A stretch of DNA of 21,249 nt from a virus: positions 1 through 21,249 of the IMG/VR virus record IMGVR_UViG_3300037847_001213, one strand, 5' to 3'. The notes under the pieces are model-generated. The model was not told where the DNA came from. It saw only the letters and a list, made by a program, of their open reading frames with translations, and ran no database searches. Positions 14,371 through 19,560 of this stretch are shown in pieces (positions within the stretch are counted from its first letter, which is position 1; each line of letters begins with the position of its first letter). A program made the translations under genes and the position numbers.

Positions 14371-15909
14371 TTAGATTCTCCAGTAGGCAAGTTTTTTCTG
14401 TCGTCTTGGTTCTTCCCATTCAGGGTCTTCAGGATGTGATAAGTGCCAAGACTCCTTCATATAATGTATTGCCATAACCATAGCATCTACCTGGTCATCG
14501 TGAGCAGCATTTGGAAAACGCAATAATTCTTCTATAAATTCATCTGACCATTTTTTACCTGAGGGTATCCATACTCTTCCTGCTTCAAGCATAGGAGATG
14601 CAGAATATACTCTAGCTACTTTATCTCTATCAGGAGTATACTCTAAAACAGGTAAACCACTTCTACGTAAATCCTGAATCAACGATTGTCCAGAAGCTTT
14701 CTTTTCTATAATACAAACATCAGGTCTGTGTTGATAGTAAAGTGTCTGTGATAAACGTCGGAGCTCTGGATATTCAAACCGTCCTCTTATATTACCAAGT
14801 AATATTAAATTTGATTGATAGCTTTCATATCCGTAGTCATCTTGTTCGTAGTTTGAGAAGATACCCCATGTTTGAATCACACTATAGTCGGCAGTTGTTC
14901 TTGTAGAGAAAGCAGTATCGTACGTTTGAATAATAAAATCACAAGGTGGTGGTTCAGAATATTCCCACCATTGGAGCCAATTCTTTTTTATAAGCCCTCC
15001 TTCTTCAGGAGTTGGGTCTTGCATATATAGTGCATTCCAATATCGTGAACCATTGGATGCCTTAATTTCTTCTTCGTCTATTTTTAATAAATTGTTTGGT
15101 TTCCATTCAGGAAAGTAGGATGAACCAACAGGGAGTTTTAAAAGTTTGGCTGAGTCTTCGTCTAACCAAGCAGGAATACGGATAACCTCCCAAGGAAGAA
15201 TATCATACTCCGACATTTCTTCTTGTTGTTTTAGTAACCATCCACATAAATCGTCGTAATGGTACCTAGTATTAATAATTAGGATAGAACCATTAGGCAT
15301 TATACGTGTTCGTAGTCCTGCAGGGTACCAATCTTTTACATATTTACGTCCTGCTTCAGAATATGAGTCTTCTTCGGACATGACATCGTCTAGAATAGCT
15401 ATGTGAGCTCCACGACCTGCTATTTGACTTCTAACACCTGCAGCATAATACGTGCCACCTAGGTTGGTCTTCCATTTTCCTGCAGCTCTAACGTCAGACC
15501 TTAGTGTTACTCCTGGGAATATCTTTGTATATATCTCTGTAGATACTATATCTCTTACAGACCTACCAAAATCACTAGATAGTTGGTCACTATGGGATAC
15601 TGTTAGGATTTCATGCTCTGGATTCTTACCCATATACCAGGCAGGGAATAGTTTTGAGCATATTACAGACTTGGAAGAACGTGGTGGTAAAAAAACCATC
15701 AGACGTTTTATCTCTCCAGACTCTAATTGTTTTAATTTATTGGATATAACCTCTATATGTCTACCCATTTTCCAGTCAGATACTAGAGTGGGTGCCATTT
15801 TCCTGACGAAAGAAAGAAAATCTTCGTTGCAAATCTTTTTTGAAAGAGAAAATAAACGGTCTCTTAGTCCTAAATGGGCTTCAGTCTCGGCATTAAAGTT
15901 TTCTTCCAT
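14371..15909 (-). CDS. terL: Terminase large subunit (DNA-packaging ATPase/nuclease)
   Basis: This 512-aa motor pumps DNA into the prohead and cuts it. The ATPase domain shows a Walker A variant LPPRSSKS (74-81), Walker B AILDDVMSEE (171-180, acidic D174-D175) and a coupling motif NTRYH (213-217). The nuclease domain has the three acidic metal-binding positions in YDTAF (D331), IIEKKASG (E402) and HDDQVDAM (D471/D472). Full length and both domains are intact. No terminase small subunit gene is recognisable beside it. The ATG has no Shine-Dalgarno but lies about 10 bases after a perfect TATAAT, so its transcript may be nearly leaderless. Confidence 0.93.
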   Translation of the reverse strand: MEENFNAETEAHLGLRDRLFSLSKKICNEDFLSFVRKMAPTLVSDWKMGRHIEVISNKLKQLESGEIKRLMVFLPPRSSKSVICSKLFPAWYMGKNPEHEILTVSHSDQLSSDFGRSVRDIVSTEIYTKIFPGVTLRSDVRAAGKWKTNLGGTYYAAGVRSQIAGRGAHIAILDDVMSEEDSYSEAGRKYVKDWYPAGLRTRIMPNGSILIINTRYHYDDLCGWLLKQQEEMSEYDILPWEVIRIPAWLDEDSAKLLKLPVGSSYFPEWKPNNLLKIDEEEIKASNGSRYWNALYMQDPTPEEGGLIKKNWLQWWEYSEPPPCDFIIQTYDTAFSTRTTADYSVIQTWGIFSNYEQDDYGYESYQSNLILLGNIRGRFEYPELRRLSQTLYYQHRPDVCIIEKKASGQSLIQDLRRSGLPVLEYTPDRDKVARVYSASPMLEAGRVWIPSGKKWSDEFIEELLRFPNAAHDDQVDAMVMAIHYMKESWHLSHPEDPEWEEPRRQKKLAYWRI

Positions 15910-15918
15910 ACTATTTAG

Positions 15919-15947
15919 ATTATATAGAACTATTTATAGTTATACAA
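15919..15947 (-). promoter_or_regulatory. Probable leftward promoter of terL
   Basis: On the minus strand TTGTAT (15947-15942) is followed at 17 bases by a perfect TATAAT (15924-15919). Transcription would start near 15912, about 3-5 bases before the ATG at 15909. This agrees with the lack of a ribosome binding site. The surrounding DNA is very AT-rich, which lowers the weight of the match. Confidence 0.5.
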
Positions 15948-15983
15948 GTATTATTTTAAGTATTAATAACTAAATAATTAATC

Positions 15984-16024
15984 TAAGATAGTCTTAACTA
16001 TTATATAGTCTTAGATATCTAAGA
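15984..16024. promoter_or_regulatory. Paired dyads with CTTAGA/TCTAAG half-sites (possible operators)
   Basis: TCTTAGATATCTAAGA (16009-16024) is a perfect 16-bp palindrome. TAAGATAGTCTTA (15984-15996) is a second dyad with related half-sites, about 26 bases between centres. Both lie 40-80 bases upstream of the terL promoter in the divergent region. They could bind a dimeric regulator controlling the switch between late and early genes. No regulator gene is seen in the window. Confidence 0.4.
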
Positions 16025-16235
16025 ATATTTTTTGATATATCTATACTATATATTACTCCCCACTAAAAAGCAAGAACTTTTTTTTAAAAAAGAGTTAGTT
16101 ATATAGAAAAGACCAGGTAAAAGTTTTATCTAGACTGGCAAAATGATGAAAGTGCCGAGTTATTTCGTAAATATGTCACACCTATGTCTTATATATATAG
16201 CAGGGCTATACAGATTTTTGACGTACCCCCTACAC

Positions 16236-16302
16236 ACGTACAAGACGTATGAGGTCTCCTACGCAAACAGATACCTTACGAGACCTTATACGTCTTATAC
16301 GT
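16236..16302 (+). repeat. Long imperfect inverted repeat (23-position arms)
   Basis: The left arm 16236-16258 and the right arm 16280-16302 pair at 21 Watson-Crick positions plus one G-U, with a single C/A mismatch. The uninterrupted inner part is 17 pairs. The loop is 21 bases. Both arms contain ACGTA-type steps and the GGTCTC/GAGACC block. Confidence 0.85.
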
Positions 16303-16528
16303 ACGAGAAATGGAGACTCAGCAGTTCTCAGTCGTCTCATACGTGTCTGTAATGCATCATCTACGTGTAAGAAAATTATCTCGTATATACGTCCAAGACC
16401 TTGAAAAACCTAGTATATACACACGAAAACCCCTCACGTACTTACGGTCAATCAAAACCTTGGAAGTCATCAGAAAACCCCATCGTATGTACAATGTCGT
16501 CACGTATGTCGTCATAGGAGATTCTCTG

Positions 16529-16554
16529 AAACCCTCAGAAATCTGGGGTTTTTT
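16529..16554 (+). terminator. Rho-independent terminator (rightward)
   Basis: AAACCC pairs with GGGTTT, with an inner CAG/CTG pair set and an AAAT loop, and a run of six T includes the end of the stem (16549-16554). It lies just upstream of the early promoter, so it would end transcripts coming from the ACGT-rich region and isolate the early genes from read-through. Confidence 0.7.
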
Positions 16555-16561
16555 AGGGGGG

Positions 16562-16590
16562 TTGACAACCCTTTGAGGATTTGGTATTCT
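16562..16590 (+). promoter_or_regulatory. Early rightward promoter, TTGACA-17-TATTCT, with a dyad over the -35
   Basis: TTGACA (16562-16567) is a perfect -35 and TATTCT (16585-16590) a 4/6 -10 at 17-bp spacing. The start would fall near 16597, leaving a leader of about 107 bases before the ATG at 16704. The dyad GGGTTGACAACCC (16559-16571) is centred on the -35 box, a position where a bound dimer would block polymerase. Confidence 0.65.
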
Positions 16591-16623
16591 AGAGTTAGCT
16601 TTTTTCGAAGTGTTATCATAGCA

Positions 16624-16690
16624 TACACACGAAGAAAGTCGATGTTTGTTATGTACACACGAAGAGAGTTTTATTAACGTCATACACACA
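16624..16690 (+). repeat. Spaced TACACACGAAGA repeats in the early leader
   Basis: TACACACGAAGAAAGT (16624-16639) and TACACACGAAGAGAGT (16654-16669) differ at one position and are 30 bases apart. A third, shorter match TACACACA starts at 16683, just before the AGGAGG of the first early gene. Related TACACACGAAAA (16418-16429) occurs upstream of the promoter. They lie in the leader RNA and could be protein- or RNA-binding sites. Confidence 0.6.
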
Positions 16691-16703
16691 TTAGGAGGTT
16701 ATT

Positions 16704-17114
16704 ATGACAAAACTTACACGTACATTCATCAAACCTGCATTTTCTCTTACGTTATTCGGAAGAGAGATTGCACTCGTATCACTAGACCCACGTAAGAAGT
16801 GGACGTATACCGATGCCAAGGGTTATCTCTTGCAGACACGTACACGTCACTCTGGTGTCTGGGCTTCTCAGCACTCGTACAAGATGGCACTCAAGAATGG
16901 TGGCTCTCGTACGGTCGGAGGTGTGAAGCTAGACTCCAAAGGTCGTGGGGTCAAGGTTCTTGCGTCTAGCACACACTTTGCTGACAAACACAAGAGCTAC
17001 TACGTGTACGGATTTGTGCCGTTCCTCAAGAGGGTTTTCGGTTCATTTGGTTTACACAAACGTGGATACAATCCGTTCCACTCGTTGAAGAGAACGGACT
17101 TCGACAAAGCTTAG
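16704..17114 (+). CDS. Small basic early protein, unknown function
   Basis: This is a 136-aa basic protein, the first gene after the early promoter. AGGAGG (16693-16698) is 5 bases before the ATG. The sequence includes an N-terminal part with FIKPAFSLTLFGREIALVSL, a middle with TRTRHSGVWASQHSYKMAL and an aromatic stretch KSYYVYGFVPFLKRVFGSFG. There is no clear membrane segment or known motif. Position first in the early operon is typical of host-takeover proteins, but that is inference from place only. Its codons are richer in CGT and ACG than those of the late genes. Confidence 0.65.
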   Translation: MTKLTRTFIKPAFSLTLFGREIALVSLDPRKKWTYTDAKGYLLQTRTRHSGVWASQHSYKMALKNGGSRTVGGVKLDSKGRGVKVLASSTHFADKHKSYYVYGFVPFLKRVFGSFGLHKRGYNPFHSLKRTDFDKA

Positions 17115-17221
17115 ATGCACTAGCACGTGGGGGACTCTACATCCCTCACGAGTGCTTCTGTAAGTCCTATGCGTAGGATTTTCAGAAGCATTTCGCTTCA
17201 TTCCATAACACACACAAGGAG
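17115..17221 (+). promoter_or_regulatory. Structured intergenic RNA with consecutive hairpins
   Basis: Three stems follow one another. GCACT (17117-17121) pairs with AGTGC (17151-17155), and inside it CGTGGGGGA (17126-17134) pairs with TCCCTCACG with one G-U. The arms 17154-17169 and 17174-17189 form a 16-position stem closed by a TGCG loop. GAAGC (17185-17189) can instead pair with GCTTC (17195-17199). The second and third stems share bases and exclude each other, as in attenuators. No T tract follows, so an RNA-stability or translation-control role is more likely than termination. The ribosome binding site of the next gene lies just after. Confidence 0.55.
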
Positions 17222-17227
17222 GTAACA

Positions 17228-17443
17228 ATGGAATTTTACATCGTAGAAAATACGTACGGATGGAATCTTGAGACTCTAGACGTAGACGATTACATAGCAC
17301 TTGCCGAAGGTAGGCACAGCTACATCCAATCGTGGTCGGTCGGTGGTGAGTTGCTGTTCAAGACGTTCACGAACTACGACGAAGCCGTCAAGTATCGTGA
17401 CGAGAAGGAAGCCGAAGAGGAGTTCGAGAAAACCTATGGTTAA
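17228..17443 (+). CDS. Small acidic early protein, unknown function
   Basis: This is a 71-aa acidic protein (MEFYIVENTYGWNLETLDVD onward) ending in the charged helix KYRDEKEAEEEFEKTYG. AAGGAGGT precedes the ATG in a leader that resembles that of gene 16704 (CACACA...AGGAGGT..). It overlaps the next gene by 8 bases. It has no recognised family. Confidence 0.6.
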   Translation: MEFYIVENTYGWNLETLDVDDYIALAEGRHSYIQSWSVGGELLFKTFTNYDEAVKYRDEKEAEEEFEKTYG

Positions 17444-18134
17444 GCTTACTCTTCGTATGTGCAAGGACATAAATATGTGGGCATTAGACCGTCCAATTGA
17501 CGATATCCCAGATGCCCACGTGAAAGGTTCTTGCATTCACAAAACTTCGTTTTGTAAGCAAACGTGCTACAACGTGAAGTTATATCGTATGTTTCCGAAT
17601 ATGCGTAAGAAGGATATCGAAAACGAGCAATTCTGGCAGTCTCTCCCTTGGACACACGTGGATTGGGACAACGAAGCTCTGGCATTGCTCAAGGGTAAAA
17701 TCGACCGTATGCGTAAGAGACCAAAACGTATTCGACTGATGACACGTGGAGAAGCATTCAGCTCCATTGCTGATGTGTTTCGTGTGAAGGTACTATGCGA
17801 AGCATTCCCAGACATCGTGTTCTGGTGTCCTACTCGTGCTTGGAGACAAGGTCAGCTTCGAGGGGTCATACGTGACCACTTGTTCGAGGTGAAAAACTTA
17901 AACCTCAACGCATCACTCGACCCTACGACCACACGTGAGGAAAAGCAATCGTTGTTTGCCGAAGGGTGGTCGACGATGTTCTACGGAGACGATAGGATGG
18001 AAGCCCAAGCAGGTAGGTTTCTATGTCCGAAGACACACAAGAAGCTGAAGAAAATCTGCACGTTATGTAACCGAGGATGTTTCCGAGGGACTGCACAAGG
18101 TGTGCCATCCCACGTACATCTCTCACAACACTAG
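17436..18134 (+). CDS. Cysteine-rich GP88-like phage protein
   Basis: From ATG 17436 the protein has 232 aa; the frame is open further upstream, but only across the previous gene. It has a cysteine cluster CIHKTSFCKQTC (33-44; CX6CX3C), a central RIRLMTRGEAFSS (98-110) and VFWCPTRAWRQG (128-139). A second cluster, CPKTHKKLKKICTLCNRGC (197-215), contains CX2CX3C. The order, with early cysteines, R..GE and W.PTR, resembles phage GP88-type proteins, whose function is unknown to me. The cysteines suggest a zinc or iron-sulphur site. GAGGAG lies about 14 bases upstream of the ATG, so translation may depend on coupling to the preceding gene. Confidence 0.6.
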   Translation: MVKLTLRMCKDINMWALDRPIDDIPDAHVKGSCIHKTSFCKQTCYNVKLYRMFPNMRKKDIENEQFWQSLPWTHVDWDNEALALLKGKIDRMRKRPKRIRLMTRGEAFSSIADVFRVKVLCEAFPDIVFWCPTRAWRQGQLRGVIRDHLFEVKNLNLNASLDPTTTREEKQSLFAEGWSTMFYGDDRMEAQAGRFLCPKTHKKLKKICTLCNRGCFRGTAQGVPSHVHLSQH

Positions 18135-18149
18135 GAGGAGGTGAGCAGT

Positions 18150-18359
18150 ATGAAATGTTGTATATGCACACAAGAAATTGAGGTCGTACGTAATGACGAA
18201 GGTGACGTAATTTGGGACAGAGGAAACGATGCTATGCCGTTCAAGGATGGCAGGTGTTGTAACCGTTGTGACCAAGCCGTAGTGATGCCAATGCGTATGG
18301 GTAGGCAAGAGGAAGCAATGTTTAACGCATTCGTAATACGAGAGGAGGTGGGGGTATGA
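18150..18359 (+). CDS. Small zinc-type protein (CxxC...CCxxC)
   Basis: This is 69 aa from ATG 18150 (MKCCICTQEIEVV). A GTG at 18141 is in frame, but AGGAGG at a suitable distance before the ATG decides the start. CCIC (3-6) and GRCCNRC (about 34-40) form a four-cysteine knuckle pair of the kind found in a widespread small phage protein (..GRCC..C...V...R). Function is unknown; nucleic-acid binding is inferred from the zinc motif. Its stop overlaps the next ATG as ATGA. Confidence 0.65.
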   Translation: MKCCICTQEIEVVRNDEGDVIWDRGNDAMPFKDGRCCNRCDQAVVMPMRMGRQEEAMFNAFVIREEVGV

Positions 18360-18574
18360 AAACCAACACAGACATAGCAATGCTACTAACCGATGCAATC
18401 TTGAACGAGTTCGAACGTCTAGGGGTATGCAAAATACCCTTGGACGAGCATAAGTACTCGTTTGAGTTGCAGGACTTAATCACCGATACTCTTACGAGTA
18501 TTGCAAATCAGAGCAATGTGGACGATAATACCGTAGGGGTAGGTGAATTACCTACAGAAAGTGAGGAAAAATGA
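18356..18574 (+). CDS. Small acidic early protein, unknown function
   Basis: This is a 72-aa protein (MKTNTDIAMLLTDAILNEFE onward) with a helical first half and a polar, acidic tail (GELPTESEEK). It is coupled by ATGA overlaps to both neighbours, and GAGGAGGTGGGGGT precedes its ATG. No family is recognised. Confidence 0.55.
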   Translation: MKTNTDIAMLLTDAILNEFERLGVCKIPLDEHKYSFELQDLITDTLTSIANQSNVDDNTVGVGELPTESEEK

Positions 18575-18798
18575 AGAAAATTATACACGTAAATCAGCAC
18601 GTTATACGTGCAAACGGCAAGAGTGGGGACAGAAATCCCCCTCTTACGTGCAAGACGTACAAGCACAATGCATACTTCCACGAGATTGAGGTCAAGGGAG
18701 GATGCAAGATTGTGTACAGTCCAGACAAACCCTTATCGTGTGGTGCAAAGGTCTGGATTGAGACGAATGGTGAAGTCGTAGGTGTCTTACGAAAGTAG
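18571..18798 (+). CDS. Conserved small phage protein (IIHVNQHVIRAN...PLSCGAKVWIET)
   Basis: This is a 75-aa protein starting MKKIIHVNQHVIRANGKSGD and containing VYSPDKPLSCGAKVWIETNG near the C-terminus. I recognise this pattern from many phage genomes where it is a short hypothetical protein of the early region; no activity is known to me. The ATG overlaps the previous stop as ATGA. It is the last gene of the GC-richer early block. Confidence 0.65.
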   Translation: MKKIIHVNQHVIRANGKSGDRNPPLTCKTYKHNAYFHEIEVKGGCKIVYSPDKPLSCGAKVWIETNGEVVGVLRK

Positions 18799-18801
18799 GA
18801 C

Positions 18802-18837
18802 ACTTGCACTCGTGTTTATGCAAGTAAATTTTTTTTT
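18802..18837 (+). terminator. Hairpin with T9 tract after early module 1 (possible terminator)
   Basis: ACTTGCA (18802-18808) pairs with TGCAAGT (18819-18825), followed by AAA and nine T (18829-18837), 4 bases after the stop of the last gene. The T tract can also serve as the far arm of another hairpin, TGCAAGTAAA (18819-18828) with TTTATTTGCA (18835-18844), so the two folds compete. It could be a terminator or a switch between stop and read-through. Confidence 0.5.
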
Positions 18838-18848
18838 ATTTGCACAAG

Positions 18849-19092
18849 CACGATTGGTGCTTTGGCAACATGGAGAGTTGTCGCATGTGGGTCTACTGAG
18901 GTGAAGTAAGTGTGTGGACGCAACACTTAGTTATCGGAGTGATATCCCTTCAAGCAGGTAGGCATGGCACGTTTCTAGGGTAATACAAGACAATCTCAAG
19001 AGTTATAGCTTGAGTGCCTAGAGGGGGAACTGTAACTCCCTCAAGATTGGTTCGACTCCTTTACTCTCCACCTAATTCCTTACGTGTGTGTG
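18849..19092 (+). ncRNA. Candidate structured RNA with tRNA-Tyr-like 5' and 3' pieces
   Basis: No gene fits this stretch. The 5' part reads GGAGAGT, then TG and a possible D-arm TCG...TGA (18881-18899). The 3' part has CTGTAAC (19030-19036; an anticodon-loop form with GTA), TTCGACT (19051-19057; a T-loop form), ACTCTCC (19063-19069) pairing with GGAGAGT (18872-18878), and A-CC after it. Between the pieces lie about 120 bases with a 7-bp hairpin (18907-18929). The set AATCT/AGATT plus two inner hairpins (18991-19049) would compete with the T-arm. The T-stem has two mismatches, so it is not a normal tRNA. AAGCAC/GTGCTT (18847-18863) is another stem. Confidence 0.4.
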
Positions 19093-19098
19093 GGATAG

Positions 19099-19128
19099 CA
19101 CGAGGATGAAATTTTTTTTGTCCTCGTG
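19099..19128 (+). terminator. 8-bp perfect hairpin with T8 in the loop
   Basis: CACGAGGA (19099-19106) pairs perfectly with TCCTCGTG (19121-19128). The 14-base loop contains eight T. Because the T tract is in the loop and not behind the stem, this is not a standard terminator; it may be an RNA-end or protein-binding hairpin closing the structured block ahead of the second early operon. Confidence 0.4.
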
Positions 19129-19153
19129 TGTACTTAAATGAAAGGCAAGACCG

Positions 19154-19336
19154 ATGTACATAATAACACAAATCAATCCATACTACTTCGAAGATGATGT
19201 GATGATGGACGAAGATGGTATGCAAGTTTTAAAATTCAAAACCAAAGCTGAAGCTAATAAATTTTTAGCAGATGAATTTCATTTGACAGATTCTGAAATT
19301 TTTGCTAATGGTTTAGAAGTAGTTTATTTACAATAA
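19154..19336 (+). CDS. Small acidic protein, unknown function
   Basis: This is a 60-aa protein (MYIITQINPYYFEDDVMMDE onward) with an acidic middle and a helical KTKAEANKFLADEF segment. AAAGG lies about 10 bases before the ATG. It is the first gene of the AT-rich early block. I recognise no family. Confidence 0.55.
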   Translation: MYIITQINPYYFEDDVMMDEDGMQVLKFKTKAEANKFLADEFHLTDSEIFANGLEVVYLQ

Positions 19337-19359
19337 TTTTTTAAGGAGGTGAGACTATA

Positions 19360-19560
19360 ATGAGCAAGTATGATTGGCAAGGTAATGTTATCGAACAATG
19401 TGACCCATCACGTAATATTCACAAAGGTGATTATGTATTCAAGCTGAAGGATGCAAACGGTTACTCTTGTGGTAACGTGTGTGATTATTGTTACGACGAG
19501 GTCAAAGCTAAGTATAGACCAGAAATATTTGAACAACCCTATAACGATGAGGAGGTATAA
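19360..19560 (+). CDS. Small Cys-containing protein, unknown function
   Basis: This is a 66-aa protein starting MSKYDWQGNVIEQCDPSRNI, with GDYVFKLKDANGYSCGNVCD and a CGNVCDYC cysteine cluster followed by KAKYRPEIFEQPY. The cysteines (14, 37, 41, 44) could bind one metal ion. AAGGAGGTGA precedes the ATG. It may belong to a small conserved phage group, but I cannot name it. Its stop overlaps the next start as TAATG. Confidence 0.6.
   Translation: MSKYDWQGNVIEQCDPSRNIHKGDYVFKLKDANGYSCGNVCDYCYDEVKAKYRPEIFEQPYNDEEV

Larger units (their letters stand above)
15910..16180. other. AT-rich non-coding part of the divergent control region
   Basis: No plausible gene lies here. The stretch is dominated by A and T, including a T8A6 run at 16078-16091 that can fold on itself as AACT...AGTT. 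It contains the terL promoter and the paired dyads. An AT-rich zone between divergent late and early transcription units is a reasonable place for a replication origin, but no origin-binding protein or iteron set of known type was recognised. Confidence 0.45.
16201..16554 (+). ncRNA. Candidate structured phage RNA, ACGT-rich, ending at a terminator
   Basis: This region has no credible reading frame, yet it is more ordered than random. It contains a hairpin with 23-position arms: 16236-16258 pairs with 16280-16302, with one mismatch, one G-U pair and a 21-base loop. It also has a palindrome CGTATATACG (16382-16391) and two copies of ATGTCGTCA 12 bases apart (16494, 16506). It ends in a rho-independent terminator at 16529-16554 that has no coding gene before it. 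A terminator without an upstream gene suggests a non-coding transcript of roughly 300-450 bases. A convincing promoter was not found, so the 5' end is unknown. It may instead be a DNA element such as an origin. Confidence 0.4.

Noticed and set aside
15452-15973. A 173-codon frame on the plus strand
   Set aside because: It lies antisense to the conserved nucleotide-binding half of the terminase and has no start signal; it is a shadow of that gene.
16077-16095. T8A6 hairpin as a terminator
   Set aside because: The stem is almost only A-T and no gene ends nearby on either strand, so it is more likely part of the AT-rich region.
16201-16520. CRISPR array
   Set aside because: The repeats are short (ACGT-type and 9-16 bases), unevenly spaced and palindromic at several scales; there are no regular repeat-spacer units or cas genes.
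16143-16689. Open frames of 69, 88 and 110 codons on both strands in the control region
   Set aside because: They overlap each other and the long hairpin and terminator, lack ribosome binding sites, and have composition unlike proteins (Tyr/Thr/Arg strings created by repeated ACGT and TAT).
17301-17435. Upstream extension of the Cys-rich gene by 45 codons
   Set aside because: It runs through the previous gene in another frame, is unusually Ser/Arg/Lys-rich and has no ribosome binding site; ATG 17436 is preferred.
18849-19092. A standard tmRNA or normal tRNA
   Set aside because: No tag reading frame ending in an Ala-Ala type tail was seen, the T-stem has two mismatches, and the spacing between 5' and 3' tRNA-like parts is far too long for a tRNA; kept only as a tRNA-like candidate.
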